Source: Nephrocerus scutellatus
Lineage: Eukaryota > Arthropoda > Insecta > Diptera > Pipunculidae
NCBI GenBank assembly: GCA_947095585.1
Contig: OX352764.1
Coordinates: forward strand, 74,696,816-74,760,815
Direction: 5' to 3'
Length of the DNA stretch: 64,000 nucleotides
Below are positions 44,591 through 56,539 of this stretch, piece by piece; position 1 is the stretch's first letter; each line of letters opens with the position of its first letter. The notes under the pieces were generated by a model. That model saw nothing but the letters and a program-made list of their open reading frames with translations. It searched no databases and was not told the origin of the DNA. The translations under genes and the position numbers were made by a program.

Positions 44591-45720
44591 TCACATCTTT
44601 CGGTCATGGAACTCATAGAATTTGGGAATATTGAAAATAAATTTCGACGTTATATCCGTAGACCAACTCCACATGTCCAATGTAGGCTTGTAAATGAGCC
44701 GTCACGAATACGTGACATTGCAAATCATTCCGCAAGCACCCTTGACTTGTTCGTCCTGATAAATACTCCGTCAATGTATTATCGCATCTATGCTCGTCAG
44801 ATCATTGTATAGTATCAGCTAATTTCTCGTTAATAAACCACACAGTTGAAGAAAAAAGTCCCAACAAAAACAGTATGGCAATACGAGAAAACCAATTGGG
44901 ACGGCCTTAACAACTTATTTGGGAGTATTAACTGGTCGCTATTGTTTCGCGATAGTAACGTGGATGCCGCCCCTAATGCAATCACAAACGTCATCTTTAT
45001 TGGTATGAGAGACTTTATCCCTTCCAGGAATAAGTCTGTGTTAAACCAAAGGAAGTTGAATGGTATGACTCGAGCTGCAAAGAGGCTTCTAGGATTAGAG
45101 AGGTATGCTTTTGGTTTTACAAAGTAAACCCTACCGAGGGAAACCGAATCAATTTTAAACGAGCCAGAAATGATTGCAATGCCCATCTTCAGCGAGTTAA
45201 ATTCGCATATGACCAAAAATTGAAGCAAAAATTACGGCAATGTCCCAAAGGTGGTAAACATTAAAAAGAAAACAGCCTCGTAGTCGATTCCAACGCGCAT
45301 TTATTGTGCCATTCCAGTTGTCAGCTCTATAGACAAGGCCAATCTGTTTGCTACGCATTTGTCAGCTAGCTCCACACTTCCAGAATGTGCATTGCTCCCT
45401 CACTCCTGCAGATATTCATTCGTACTCGTGCACTTGCTAAAGTTTTAAACGATCTCAACACTCACAAATCCGCTTGACCAGATAGATTTCCCAATTAGTT
45501 TTGAAGAGATGTTCTTCAAAGCTGGCATTCCATTGCGTAAGCTTTCCTATCCATCATATTTTTCTGGACTCTTCCAGAGAAGTTGGAAAACAGCCTTTGT
45601 CCAGCTGATTAATTTTTAGCTCATGAAATATTTTGAAACCAACGAAATCCTTAGTTTCGTGGGCAACTTTCTACTGGCGATTGATGTTATTTCTCACAGA
45701 ACAGTGTAACAGCTCTTGGG
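44590..45720 (+). pseudogene. LINE1 family, endonuclease end to reverse transcriptase start
   Basis: The plus strand encodes VNEPSRIRDIANHSASTLDL (endonuclease C-terminus), then YEKTNWDGLNNLFGSINWSL and VIFIGMRDFIPSRNKSVLNQ (linker), then the reverse transcriptase start near 45440-45700 with nucleotide similarity to 23885-23600. It is cut abruptly by a family H element at about 45722. It supplies the upstream domains missing from the other LINE1 fragments. Confidence 0.8.
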
Positions 45721-45721
45721 C

Positions 45722-46425
45722 TTGGGCTAATTTTTAAAAAACTTATATAGGCACACCCAGGTCTCTGGGCGCCTTTACTCCCAGAATTTTACAAACAGTT
45801 GTGTCCATCGGAGATACACATGTGTTGAAAATTTGAAGAAAATCGGGCTGATTTTTAAAAAACTTATATGGGCACCCCTCGGGCCTTAGGACCCGTCCAC
45901 TCCAAAAATTGTACAAGCATTTTTGTCTAACGGAGATACACATGTGTTTAAAATTTGAAGAAAATCAGGCTTATTTTCAAAAGATTTATATGGGCACCCC
46001 TTGGTTCTCAGGGCCCGTTCACTCCAAAAAATTTACAAAAAGTTTTGTCGATCGGAGATACACATGTGTATAAAATATAAAGATAATCGGGTTAATTTTT
46101 TTAAAAATTTGTACAAAAAGAGTTATCCATCGGAGATACACATGTGTGTCCGAGGCGTTTGCCATCGGATATACACATGTATATAAAATTTCAAGAAAAT
46201 CGGGTAAATTTTGTAAAATATTTGTATGGGAGCACCCAGACTCCGAGGCCCGAGGCCCGAGAATTTTAATAGAAAGTGTTGGCATCGGAGATATGCATGT
46301 GTGCAAAGTTTTAATGAAATCGGACTTTGAGAAGTGGGTTTAAAATGGATCGCAAGATTCCATGACAAACAAATAAACAAACAAAAACACGCGGGCACGC
46401 GAAGTTAATATAGAGAATTTAAAAA
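45722..46425 (-). repeat. Family H element, modular array
   Basis: At least six minus-oriented modules (ATCGGAGATACACATGTGT..AAAATTTGAAGAAAATCGGG ... TATGGGCACCCCT.GG....GGGCCCGTTCACTCC) in tandem, ending with AAGTGGGTTTAAAATGGATCGC and CGAAGTTAATATAGAGAATTTAAAAA, the 5' terminus. The 3' end abuts LINE1. Confidence 0.75.
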
Positions 46426-46439
46426 TGTCAGACAGAAAA

Positions 46440-47440
46440 ATATGCTTGGCATGCACAAAATTACAAGCGAACACCTTTAGCAACCTAATAGAGATTAGCG
46501 ACTGTCCATAATCATTTTATAAACTTTTTTTACATCCGCTTGTTGATGTGCTTTGGTGTAGGAGCACCAATCATCTTTATTGTCTTTACAGCTCTCTTAA
46601 GAAACATTTGTGCCACTTGTTAACGCTTGTTTTATTAACTGACAGCTCGCTTAAATTTCGTAATTACATGTACATCAACAATATTTATTTGACACTCCAA
46701 TCCAAACTTTTTCTCGTTGCCTTTGACCAAAGGGCCCTCAATTTACGTTCATTCTGTGGTGTTTTTACAAACGAGGATTTTCTTGATGTTAATACATTCT
46801 ACATTTATGCAACTTTAACTGTAACATGGGAACATCTTTAAATATGAATACATATTTGCAAATTTGTTGCTTTTCAGTTGTCAGAACTGAGTATTTTCGA
46901 AAATCGGTGGGCGATTGCATTAGGTGTGTTTGGTTTTAGAGTTAGTGCGATGCGTGATACATATCTTGCAGCGGCATTACAGTTTACACTAACCTAAACT
47001 GTAAGGTTTTGATTTTTCTGCACAGACTGTACGAATATTTCCCTTGCTTTCTAACATTTCTTGAGTTCAATTTCTTCAAGAAGTTACAAGTTCAAGTGGC
47101 CAGCACTGCTCCATTAAGCTTTAAAAGTCTCATTTGAATCGTACAGTAACCATGATCCTTTGTTAGCAACATTCTGGAGTATTTAAACGAAAATAACAAA
47201 ACTAAACCAAACGACATCAGATGAATTTTTACGATACGATACTGAAACTAAATCTAAAAAAAACACATTCACTACCTTTCTAAGACTGTTCAAAATCAGT
47301 TTATTTTATTACTGATAACTAATGTCAAAAGTTAAGAAGTCAAACTATTTCAGTATTTAAGAAGATTGCATGCCTGATGTAAATTAAAAGACATGCGTTT
47401 CAGGGCATCGAAACAAAAAAGTTTTACTTAAACGAACGTT
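46440..47440. other. No recognised feature
   Basis: Includes a 97-codon plus frame (46548-46841) without recognisable domain. Confidence 0.45.
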
Positions 47441-47444
47441 TTAT

Positions 47445-48100
47445 TTGTTATTATTATTATTGTTGGTGGGCTGTAAAGCCTTGTGCGACCTTGAGGTCTA
47501 TTGTGCATCCAAGATTATTTACATTATGTGGTTGCTCAGTTCCTTTGTAAACGCCACCACATCCACCAATTCGATTGGTTTGGTATTTGGCCAGAGAACT
47601 GTATGAGCCTTGAAATGTTTTATTCTTTTACGGGTTAGGGAGGGCTTCACTTATGTATAGTATGTGCTCTGATGTTTCTTTTGCCTCGCTACAGAACCGG
47701 CAGCGATCATATTGGGATTTACCCATTTTAGAGAGATGCCCTTGGAATGGGCCGTGTCCTGTTAAGTACTAGACTAGTGTCCTTAGCGTATATATGGCGG
47801 TATATTTTGAGAGCCCTGTCCATGTGACTAATATTGTATTTGAGAAGTTTTTTGGTTTGTCTCATCTCAGTCGATGACACCCATTCCGCTTCGATGGCAG
47901 TGTTTTCCATTCTCTAACTCTGTTTTTGATATGGCTTTTGGAATAGGCAACGCTGGGCTTGGGGCCTATGAAGGCACCTTCTCTTGCATAGAGATCTGCT
48001 GCCTCGTTTTCTAATATGCCTTGGAGACCACGTTAAAGTGATTTTGCTAGTTTTGGCCAGCTCTTTTAAGTGGCAGAAGCAGCTCCACGTTGTTTTAAAA
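47445..48100 (-). pseudogene. LOA/I-like LINE, 3' fragment
   Basis: It matches the 3' end of the 32830-34950 element: GGTGGGCTG..AAG.CTTGTGC, CTTTTGCCT..TACAGAA.CGGCAGCGAT and GGGCCGTGTCCT. It ends with the same (TTATTATTATT) tail in plus reading. Confidence 0.8.
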
Positions 48101-48184
48101 TAAAAGACTGGACATTTTAGCGGTAGCAGTGCTGCTTGACTATCTGAGATCCCATAGATCTCAGTTTTTCTGTACCTTCTTTTG

Positions 48185-48590
48185 ATACATTCTTTCTTTC
48201 TTTTCTTTACTCCGCGGGGAGCATAGGGCTTCTACAAACGCCCGCCAACGAACTCGATTTATTCTATTGTCCTTATCCATGTCTTGCTAGGACGGCCAAC
48301 TCGGCGGCTTCCTTGTGAATTTCAGTCGAGCGCTAGTTTCGTAATATCGTCCGCTGGCTTTCTCAAAGTGTGGCCAATCCAGGTCCATTTTCGTCGTCTG
48401 ATGGTGATCGCGATTGCTTCCTGCTGCGTTACTCTCCACAAGTCTTGATTGGTTATAATGTCCGGCCATCTTATTCTTAGTACCCACCTTAAGCACTTGT
48501 TGACGAAGACTTGGAGGCGCGTCGCAATTGACTCTGCGACGTTCCACGTTTCAGAGCCATACAAGAGTACTGACAGAACGTTAGATCTGA
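48185..48590 (-). pseudogene. RTE-like family 2, 3' fragment
   Basis: The minus strand encodes MYGSETWNVAESIATRLQVF, VNKCLRWVLRIRWPDIITNQ and RRRKWTWIGHTLRKPADDI. It ends in GGACGGCCAA..TTCGTTGGCGGGCG and a (GAAA)n-like tail (TTCTTTCTTTCTTTTC on the plus strand). The matching element is 61325-62745 on the plus strand. Confidence 0.85.
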
Positions 48591-48810
48591 AGAGGTGGGA
48601 AACGCGGGTGTAAGTGGGCGTGGCGTCAGTGGGCGGGTAGCAAAGCGCCCGGGAACAGCTAGTTATTTATATATTGTTCACTTTTCTGTAAGCGTTTCTA
48701 ACGCAGAGAGACTGTTTGGTGAGATGAAGATAATTAAAACTTTCCTTCGCTATTGCACAAGAATGATTATTGGCATTGGCGTTATTGCTGTCGATTGAAT
48801 CAGACGAAGC

Positions 48811-49050
48811 AAAAAACAACCCATAACAATTTTGATGTAAATTCTCTAACAGGAGATGGGTATGTGTTTTAATTAAAAGAAAATTTTCAAAAAATGTATA
48901 TGGGAACCCCTCGGGCCTCAGGGCCCGTTCACTCCAAAAACTTTACAAAAAATTTTGTCCATCGGACATACACATGTATATAAAATTTGAAGAAAATTGG
49001 GTTAATTTTTTTGAAAAATTTTTATGGGGCCCCACGAACCCGGCCACCAA
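48811..49050 (-). repeat. Family H element, 3' part
   Basis: AAAAAACAACCCATAACAATTTTGATGTAAATTCTCTAAC is the inverted 3' end; two modules with ACATACACATGTATAT follow. Confidence 0.7.
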
Positions 49051-51240
49051 AATTGTGATTACGAGGGATGTCTTGGTGGATCTTGAGAGCCTTTGAGAGG
49101 GGTCATGATGGGGTCTTGAGAGAGTTGAGTAGGTTCTTAAGGACTTTTTGAGGGTGGAGGGGGGTTTTAATATTTATTTAAAAGCGCCTTGAGTGACGTC
49201 TAAAGGGGGGGAATTAGGATTTTGAGGGTTTTTAAGATGGGTCCTGAGGAGGTTTTGAAAAGGTTTGAGGGTGTCTGGTGTACGACGAACCTTTCTCCAG
49301 AGACAAAGTGCAGCATCTGCATAGAGAAGAAAGAAACAAAGAGGCTCCCGTATGAATGAGACGATTGGTTATTAGAGCTGATTGGTCTATTAGAGCTGAA
49401 AATCGAACATCAGGGATTTACTCACTTTCATTTGGCAGGTGATACACTCCCTTGTTTAAAGCAACGTCTTTGGCACAAAATATCTCGGACGCATGGTATC
49501 CATGGAGAAGTCAGACATTACAGAAGGATGCTAAAAATTATAGTAAAGTTGATAGATATAGAGGTCTGCAATGAATGTCTTAAGATACGTTTCAAGACAT
49601 TCATTATTATTTGGGTTCTCATCACTATTGTACTCTAAGCTTGAAATCTAAAATGAATACCAGGTGGGTGTTTGTTTGTCAAATGGGTAGTTCACCCATT
49701 CTCAGCAAAATGTTTAGTGCATTGTACTAACAAAGAATGGGTTCAGTACACTGAGTACACTGAATACTCACTTATGAATGAATGATTCGTTCATTTATAG
49801 GCTTTGGAATTATTGAGCAAGGTTCTACTGAATAAAACTAGCTGTAATCAATAAATTAATAATAAAACAAACAAAAATAAAGATTATCGTTGTAATCTTA
49901 GCTGGAGCCATTGCATGTTTTTCTGCAACTGTATCATAATGAATGAAACGGTGTATTTGAACTATTAGTATTTTCCACCATAGACGTTTACTGTGTTTTT
50001 TCATATAATTATGTTTTAGCTAAATAAAACATATATTACAAATAATTTATTTCAAAAATAATTATTTTTTTTAGCGATATTGTCTAGTAGTATAAACCTA
50101 GTTCATATGTGAGTGTTAAAAGTTAAATCAGTGCATTCAGTGTACTCGGTGTACTCGGTGTACTCAGTGTAATCAGTGCCTTTTTAGCAGTTATTATTGC
50201 ACACGTTTTGTTTGTATAGAGTATTCAAATGCAAAAGAGAAATCAAACAGTGTACTCGTTTTGGCTTGTGGCGATCGAATGTTGTACAGTATTTGTTTAA
50301 TAGAAATGGGTACTCGATTTCAGTGCACACTTCTTCGTAATATTGCAATGAATAGAGTACACTGAAGTACTATTGCAGAGAGCAAATGAATGTATTCATG
50401 CAGACCTCTATTAGATAAGATAACGAGACGACTAAATTCTCCATTTAGTACAGACAGGCGACATACGGACGGACGATCCAATGTTGTTAAAACGATTCAT
50501 ATTTCTGCTCTGATTTAGAATACAAAAACTTCTTCATGTCGCAGACGTTTTTCTTTATCTCCTCACAATCGTCATCACAAAAATACTACTCGTATTCGTA
50601 AATTTTATACTATAAACACATTTCACCTGTAGAAATACCGCTAAAGCTCTTAGTCTCCGAATCCAAGAGTTCACCTGTTCACATCTCGTCTTTATCTCAT
50701 TTCATGAAATCTACTTTATCTACGGGTTGTAGAACATTTCATCACTAGATACTTAACAAATTCACTCGGAGCAGTGGACTCCATTTATTACACGGTAGGT
50801 ACAGCACAGGTACAAGTATGTGTCATCGTTAGCAGTTATTTATCATATAAGTATGTATATGTATAGTCGTACAGCAATAATAAGTATTGCTACTCGTACC
50901 TATGTCCGAATGTTGTTTTTTTTTTGTTCCGCTGCTGGTGAGTTGCTAACTGTCGCAGAGCAGCGATTAACGCGCCAGCTACTGATCTTATGTCCGCGAT
51001 AGTGTGACAAAATACGCGTAAATCTCACGTATGCTAATTAGTGGGTTTAATAGAAGAGTGATTTTATTTATTCTTATAAAAAACGTATAAAGTCAAGTAA
51101 GGAGAAGAGTATGTGCACCATATATAATATAATTTGAATGCAATAATTTGCTCGTTTAATGATGGGTTAAACCTGTCATTTAGCTTAATTAAATTATGTT
51201 CATATTTGAGATAAAGCGAGCTTAATTTTTTTTATATAAA
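49050..51240. other. No gene recognised; short 10-bp repeats
   Basis: G-rich patch at 49060-49290 with repeated (T/A)TGAG(G)G(T)TTT words. At 50128-50180 a 10-bp unit (GTGTACTC(A/G)) is repeated about five times. No convincing coding sequence. Confidence 0.5.
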
Positions 51241-51289
51241 TCCATAGAAATGTACAATTTTTCATTTAAAAAACAAGTAAATGAAAAAA

Positions 51290-51850
51290 AAATTCGTTTT
51301 TGGGGTAAATTTATGTGCACATCGAAACACGCCACATATTCACAGTTATTTGGTAATAATCGCCAAAATATCTGTTTTTTAGGTCGGTACTATTTCAAAG
51401 TATTTTCTTTTTTCTACGCATCAAATGCGGCACACGTGGCTCGCGACATGCACCAAACGCGGGATATCAAAATTAAACCCTGACATTGAGCCGCTTTCAG
51501 CCCTCTAGGTCGTGCTGAAGGTGGTTAACAAAGACCTCAGAAACGAGAAAATGGCGCGATTTCAACCCATAACTCGTGCCGCACGCGTCATAGGCGGAAT
51601 ATAAAACATGCTAGTTTTTACTTAGAACTCACAACATTTCAGCTCTCTAGGTTATGTGGAAGGTGTTTAAAAAGAACCTCAATTGAGTCGAAAAAAACCC
51701 ATCACATTCGCCACACGCGACACGCGTCATACGCAAATATAAAAAATGCTATTTTGGACTTTGATCTCAGCTCTCTAGTTCGTGTGGATGGTGGGTAAAA
51801 ATGACCTCAAAGTATCTGAAAATACAGACAAAAAGGGGTCAAATTAAATA
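51290..51850 (-). repeat. Element Y, uninterrupted copy
   Basis: It contains ATCGAAACACGCCACATATTCAC, TTGGTAATAATCGCC, and three CTCT(A)GGT.GTG..GAAGGTG modules separated by TCATA.GC..AATATAAAA. It ends near GGGGTCAAATTAAATAAAAG. The order and content match 27385-27638 plus 29209-29395 in reverse, with no family H element inside. Confidence 0.75.
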
Positions 51851-52259
51851 AAAGTTTTTAAACAACAAAAGAAGATCCATCTCCCCCGTAAAATTGGTTC
51901 ATGTTAGTTCATGCCCACCATAATTATGGAGTCTTATTTCCTTTCTCACAATTTAAGGCATAATTGAAAAAATCTACTTAAGTCCAGAGTTAACCAAATA
52001 GTTGTTTTCTTTTTTTCAATTGCTACATATTACATGGGCCGAAAATTCCTCTAGGAGGCACTTTAAAGGTGACTTTTTAGACTGAACTTTTCTGAGTTGA
52101 GTTGCATTTGTTGACGTAAGGTCACAGTGAATTAAAATGTAGTCTTTTTTATAAGGGAGTTCTCTGTGCACCTTTGTATGGGCCAAACAAAGTTTTTCGA
52201 TAAACCCCCAACACTACCACTTAAAATTTATTATTTGCTTTTACCCAAAAATTGTCAAG

Positions 52260-52500
52260 ATAGATATTGAGGTTAGCCTCATACTATAATGACTGTGTTC
52301 TGTGTGCGTTGTGCTCTGTGCGCTGAGCGCTGTGGGCAGCGCTACTTGCTTTACGATTGGGGTTGTTTTGTTGTTGGGTTGCAGAGCTTCGTATTTTTAT
52401 ATTTTTATATTTCAGCATTTATAATGGAATTCAGTATACTTTTGGTTATTAGAGAAATTACATGAAAAATTTTATTTTTTATTTTTATGGGTTGTTTTAT
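52260..52500 (+). repeat. Family H element, 3' end
   Basis: GACTGTGTTCTGTGTGCGTTGTGC..GCGCTG, then TTATTAGAGAAATTACATGAAAAATTTTATTTTTT and TTTTTATGGGTTGTTTTA. It lies directly against the 3' end of a LINE1 copy. Confidence 0.65.
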
Positions 52501-52504
52501 TTTA

Positions 52505-53200
52505 TAATGTGCGCACGCTAAAGGGATTTGCACCCTTATAATGCTTATCTTATGCTTAGCACAGCGTGGGCGTTAGGAAGAAATTAAAGAGAGGAAAATA
52601 TAAGATGTCTATGCACGTGTATCTTAAATGACTGCAGATCATACAAATGCGGAAACACAGAATCCACATAACTATTGTGCGGCTAAAGAAGGAATCCCTG
52701 AATTAGTTAGCATGTCCAAAGATAGGCCTAATAGTAGACCGTGGACCTCGAGTTGAGGCACGGGTATTACGGATGGGTTCGAGAATGGGCGGGATGCATC
52801 TGGATGTTTCTTTGGAACACCGCTTGTAGAAAAAGCGCTTAAACAGTGACAAGCAGGAAACATTCCTACGATGTTTAAGCGATTCGATTGGTTTCGCGAT
52901 ATTTACATCGCCAATAAATTTTATCGCGCGGGTTTGAATTCTGCCTAATAGATGCAATGTTGTCTGGGGGGGGGGCACCTAACCAATACAGTTGTAATCA
53001 AGTTTTGGGCGAATATATGCTTTACGCTTGGACGACAGAAGACAGAATTGGGTCTTCGAAGCGTTAAATTCAAATCTAATATGTAGTCCCCACCTTGATA
53101 TGCTGTCAAGGTCAGAATTTAACCTGCTTAACATACGTTGTTGTACAAGTTCCATGAGTATATGAACTTCACAATGTTCCTGTGCCAACAAGACATATTT
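52505..53200 (-). pseudogene. LINE1 family, 3' fragment
   Basis: The minus strand encodes FEFNASKTQFCLLSSKR, then LGRIQTRAIKFIGDVNI and SLKHRRNVSCLSLFKRFF. It ends with the 3' signature GCATTATAAGGGTGCAAATCCCTTTAGCGTGCGC and ATTATAAAATAAAA. It is the best 3' end of the family in this window. Confidence 0.85.
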
Positions 53201-53573
53201 TTTTTTATAATTAACGCACACTTCAAGGGATTTGTACTCTTCTAATGCCTAGGCATAGCATAGTTGTGGTGGGTGGAGTTGTGTTCACACTGGATCACTC
53301 ACAAACTAGAATGTTGTTCTCATGAGCCTAAATGGATGGTTCTATATTTAGATTACTTTAAACATCAACTCAACCGTACATCTGACTCAACCGTACATCT
53401 GACAGCAGTATATGACAACTATATATTACATGTGCAGCATCATGTGTACTTATAATCTAGATGATCAGTGCGGTGAGAAAAATTCGTGCGTTTATTGATG
53501 CACTGAAATTCGAGCCCAGCGTCTTCCGAGTGGGAGTCAATGATGCTAACCACTGCACCACCGACACTGGGAA
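53200..53573 (-). repeat. SINE-B, full-length copy
   Basis: The minus-strand head has GGTGGTGCAGTGGTTAGCAT (A box), then GCTGGGCTCGAATTTCAGTG (B box) at tRNA spacing. The body holds a duplicated GATGTACGGTTGAGT. The tail reads GCATTAGAAGAGTACAAATC followed by CCTTGAAGTGTGCG and ATTATAAAAAAAAA. The tail is nearly the LINE1 3' end. No protein is encoded. Confidence 0.8.
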
Positions 53574-53594
53574 CCTAACCTAGAAACTTAAGGA

Positions 53595-54235
53595 GTGACG
53601 AGAATATTTAAGTTTAAGAAGTGGGGTACCAAATTTGTCGATTCCGTATCGATCTCAGCAATTGTGCATCTCAGCGACAAATGTGTGGCAAATTTTTACG
53701 CAAAAAATTGGGCCTGCCGAACGAAAATCAGCTGCGACGTAATATCAATGATTGGTATTCAAACAAATACGAAAACAATCCCGAATTTCATCGCAAAACC
53801 ATTCTCAGCGATTCCTTTGTTAATAAGCGAAATTTTCGCATTCACGAAATGCCATTACACCTCAAAAATTGCCTGCTTGGTGCGGATTTCTTCAATGATG
53901 TGAATGCGTTGCCACATTCACAGTCAATGGAAATCACTAATGGACCATTTTAACTGACTATTTTTGAGATACATTGGAAGAGGTTGACTTGGAACAAAAC
54001 GAGGCCATGTACCCCACAGATGGCCAAGCAATCAAACCAGTAATGGACCGTATAGGCAGTAAGGGACCATAGCCGCCTCTATCGTCTGATTTGACGCACT
54101 GGAATTTTTTCTTTCGGGCTTTCTCAAGACCACGGTTTACGATATCAATAAGCCAGAGACTTTACCCGATCTCAGGACCAACATCAAGCACCTGATTTAT
54201 GCGAAAAAAGCGGTAAGTCGTGTTTTGTGTTTTTG
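53595..54235 (+). pseudogene. IS630/mariner-related transposase remnant
   Basis: Plus-strand fragments in shifting frames: MCGKFLRKKLGLPNENQLRR, FVNKRNFRI, FFNDVNALPHSQSMEITNGP, LEQNEAMYPTDGQAIKPVMD, LPPLSSDLTHWNFFF and DLRTNIKHLIYAKKAVS. The P-x-S-x-D-L-T-x-x-x-F-F block is the third catalytic region of insect IS630-like transposases. There are many stops and no terminal repeats were found. Confidence 0.7.
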
Positions 54236-54289
54236 TTTTTGTAGGGTTGTTTGGTTTAGGGTGGATCTCAGCAACGTACGTGGGCTGAG

Positions 54290-54970
54290 AACGAATTTTT
54301 TCGCCGTGTAGGCCGATGTCCAGGTCTATAGTCCTTCTCATATAAGTTTGAGGAATGTCCCTTCCCTTCTGATGTGTAACTCAAACAACTACGTATGGTA
54401 AGCACATTATATTCTGACCTGGACAGCATAATAAAATAGGGAGAAAACAACCGAGTAGATTTTATCGATTCCAAAACCCAATGCTGTCTTCTGTCGTCCA
54501 AGCGATTCTTTAATTCACTGCCATTATCCATAAATGGCACTTTGATCGAGGAAACTGTAAAATTCCCAATTCTCAGTGTGTACGTTAACGACAAACTTCG
54601 TTGGTATGACCACATATTCACCGTCGCTAAAAATGCTGCAAATTGTTCTGGCTACTATCTAACAGGCGTTCATTCGTCCCAAACTTGAGTATAATTGTCA
54701 TATCGGATCGGGTGCGCCTAAGACCACCTTGCACCTGCTAGATAGAATGCAAAAGCGAGCGTTAAAGGTTATCGGTGGCGAAAACTTTGCGAAGTTAATA
54801 GATTAGCTTGAACACCTCAGGAGCGTTTTCTAGTTGTCCCTGTTTTACCGCTTAGCCATCAGCGGTGCTTAGGAAAAATAGCTAGTTGAATTCAACTGCA
54901 ATACTCGTGGTGCTCTAAATTCTCATTAGTTTACATTCAGTTCTGTTCAGAGTTCAGCGCAATTACTCGT
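54290..54970 (+). pseudogene. LINE1 family, C-terminal fragment
   Basis: It shares at nucleotide level with 23170-22600 (inverted): the CTACGTATG..AAGCAC..T motif, CCAAAACCCAATGCTGTCTTCTGTCGTCC, CGTTGG.ATGACCACATATTCACCGTCGC and TACTCGTGGTGCTCTAAATTCTCAT. It has several stops. It stops before the 3' end. Confidence 0.8.
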
Positions 54971-56500
54971 GCAGCACATTTGAATGGTATGTTTTCCGTA
55001 ATTAAGGACATCGATTGTACGTTAACCGAAAATAAATGTTTTCCATATTTACAAAAAAGGGCGCTTTTAATGAAAAACTCATTATACAAACCTTCCTCTC
55101 CTCCCTCCTCCTTCTTCTGATCTATCTGCACAATACTATGTTTCTGTCGTCAATTGCTCCTACTTATTTCTAGGAAATTTTAAATTCGGAACAATAAATT
55201 GAAGTAGTCAAGGCCTTTAGATGTTGTTTCAAATTTAATTGGTATTGTTTAATTATTATTGGGCAAGTGTTTAGGTGCAATGTTTTCCTGTTTTAAATAA
55301 AACAAGTTACTAGTACTGCATCAAATTATCAAAATTTACTATTAAGATCGCAATATAATGAAGTGATCTTTTGTTAGCAGATCTTTAACCAGATTTATGC
55401 GACGAATTAATCTTTGTGTACTTTAATTTAAGGTTGTTCATTGTTTAACTTGTATACTTTTCTGAAAAACATGTACCAGAACTATGAAGCAGTATTGTTG
55501 AATCACGAGTATGCCCTCCACATTGCTACGGTTCTCGTTTAAAGTCCTTGACTTTCATGAAATTTATTACTTTTCAAGTCCAACAAGTCACCGAACCACT
55601 AAACCAGTCAACAATCACAAGATGTCAACAAATTACTAATCGCACACACACAGTTAGTTCCAATCTAGAATCCAACAACATCTTCTAGTTTTAGTCCTGT
55701 CGCAGATAACTACAACTATAATAATTTTTTTGTTCTACAATGTGAGTGACTTCTGACTTGTGTCGCATCAAGATCGACAGTACTGCACCACTGATGCAAC
55801 GCACTGAGTCACTGCACCATATTATTTACGTTTAATGTTTGTAACGATCATATGCGAACAGACGTACGCACTTGTATGAGACGGAAACGTGTTGGGTAAT
55901 TAAAATAAACATGAAAATTATAACATCATAAAAAATTAATTTAATTTTTGTGTTTAAACTTCAGATGTTGTTAATACTGCAAATGACAGTACGGCGACGG
56001 AGAGAGGTTTTCTTTGCTTCAAATGTAAATTTATTAATTTGAAGTGGAATAAACGAACGACTGGTGACTGCTGATTGGTGTCTGTAGATGAAATCTCAAA
56101 ATACCAGAAATGAGCTGGCGTTGCATTCTGAAATATGGTATATGGGATATGGCTTATTGCGAGTCCTTATAGTCTCAGGTAAGTGATTAAACTACAACCT
56201 GAGCAAGGTCTGATGACAATCTCACTGACAAATACAGTTACGGTGAAGAGATAGAAACAAATTGCAACGATGTGCCGTAGTAAATCACATTCTCATAGCA
56301 ATTTTTATGATCTGACACCAGACGTCGTTCTGTTCCTTGCACAAAGTGAGGTTGTTAATTTTTGTTACGGTACGATGTTCAACACCTGCTTTTATGTGCG
56401 TATTCTAATTGGAATAAGACTATAGATAATATGTAAGCTTCATTCGAACAACATTAACAATGTAACATTGGGTTTTAGATTTTTAGTAATATTTTGAATT
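54970..56500. other. No recognised feature
   Basis: AT-rich with short ORFs only; a CCTCC-rich patch near 55095. Confidence 0.5.
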
Positions 56501-56539
56501 AGATAAATGGATCAAAATGTCTTCATCATCATATTTGGA

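Noticed and set aside
53460..53573. tRNA gene on the minus strand
   Set aside because: The head belongs to SINE-B; arms do not pair as a functional tRNA and the body matches another copy.
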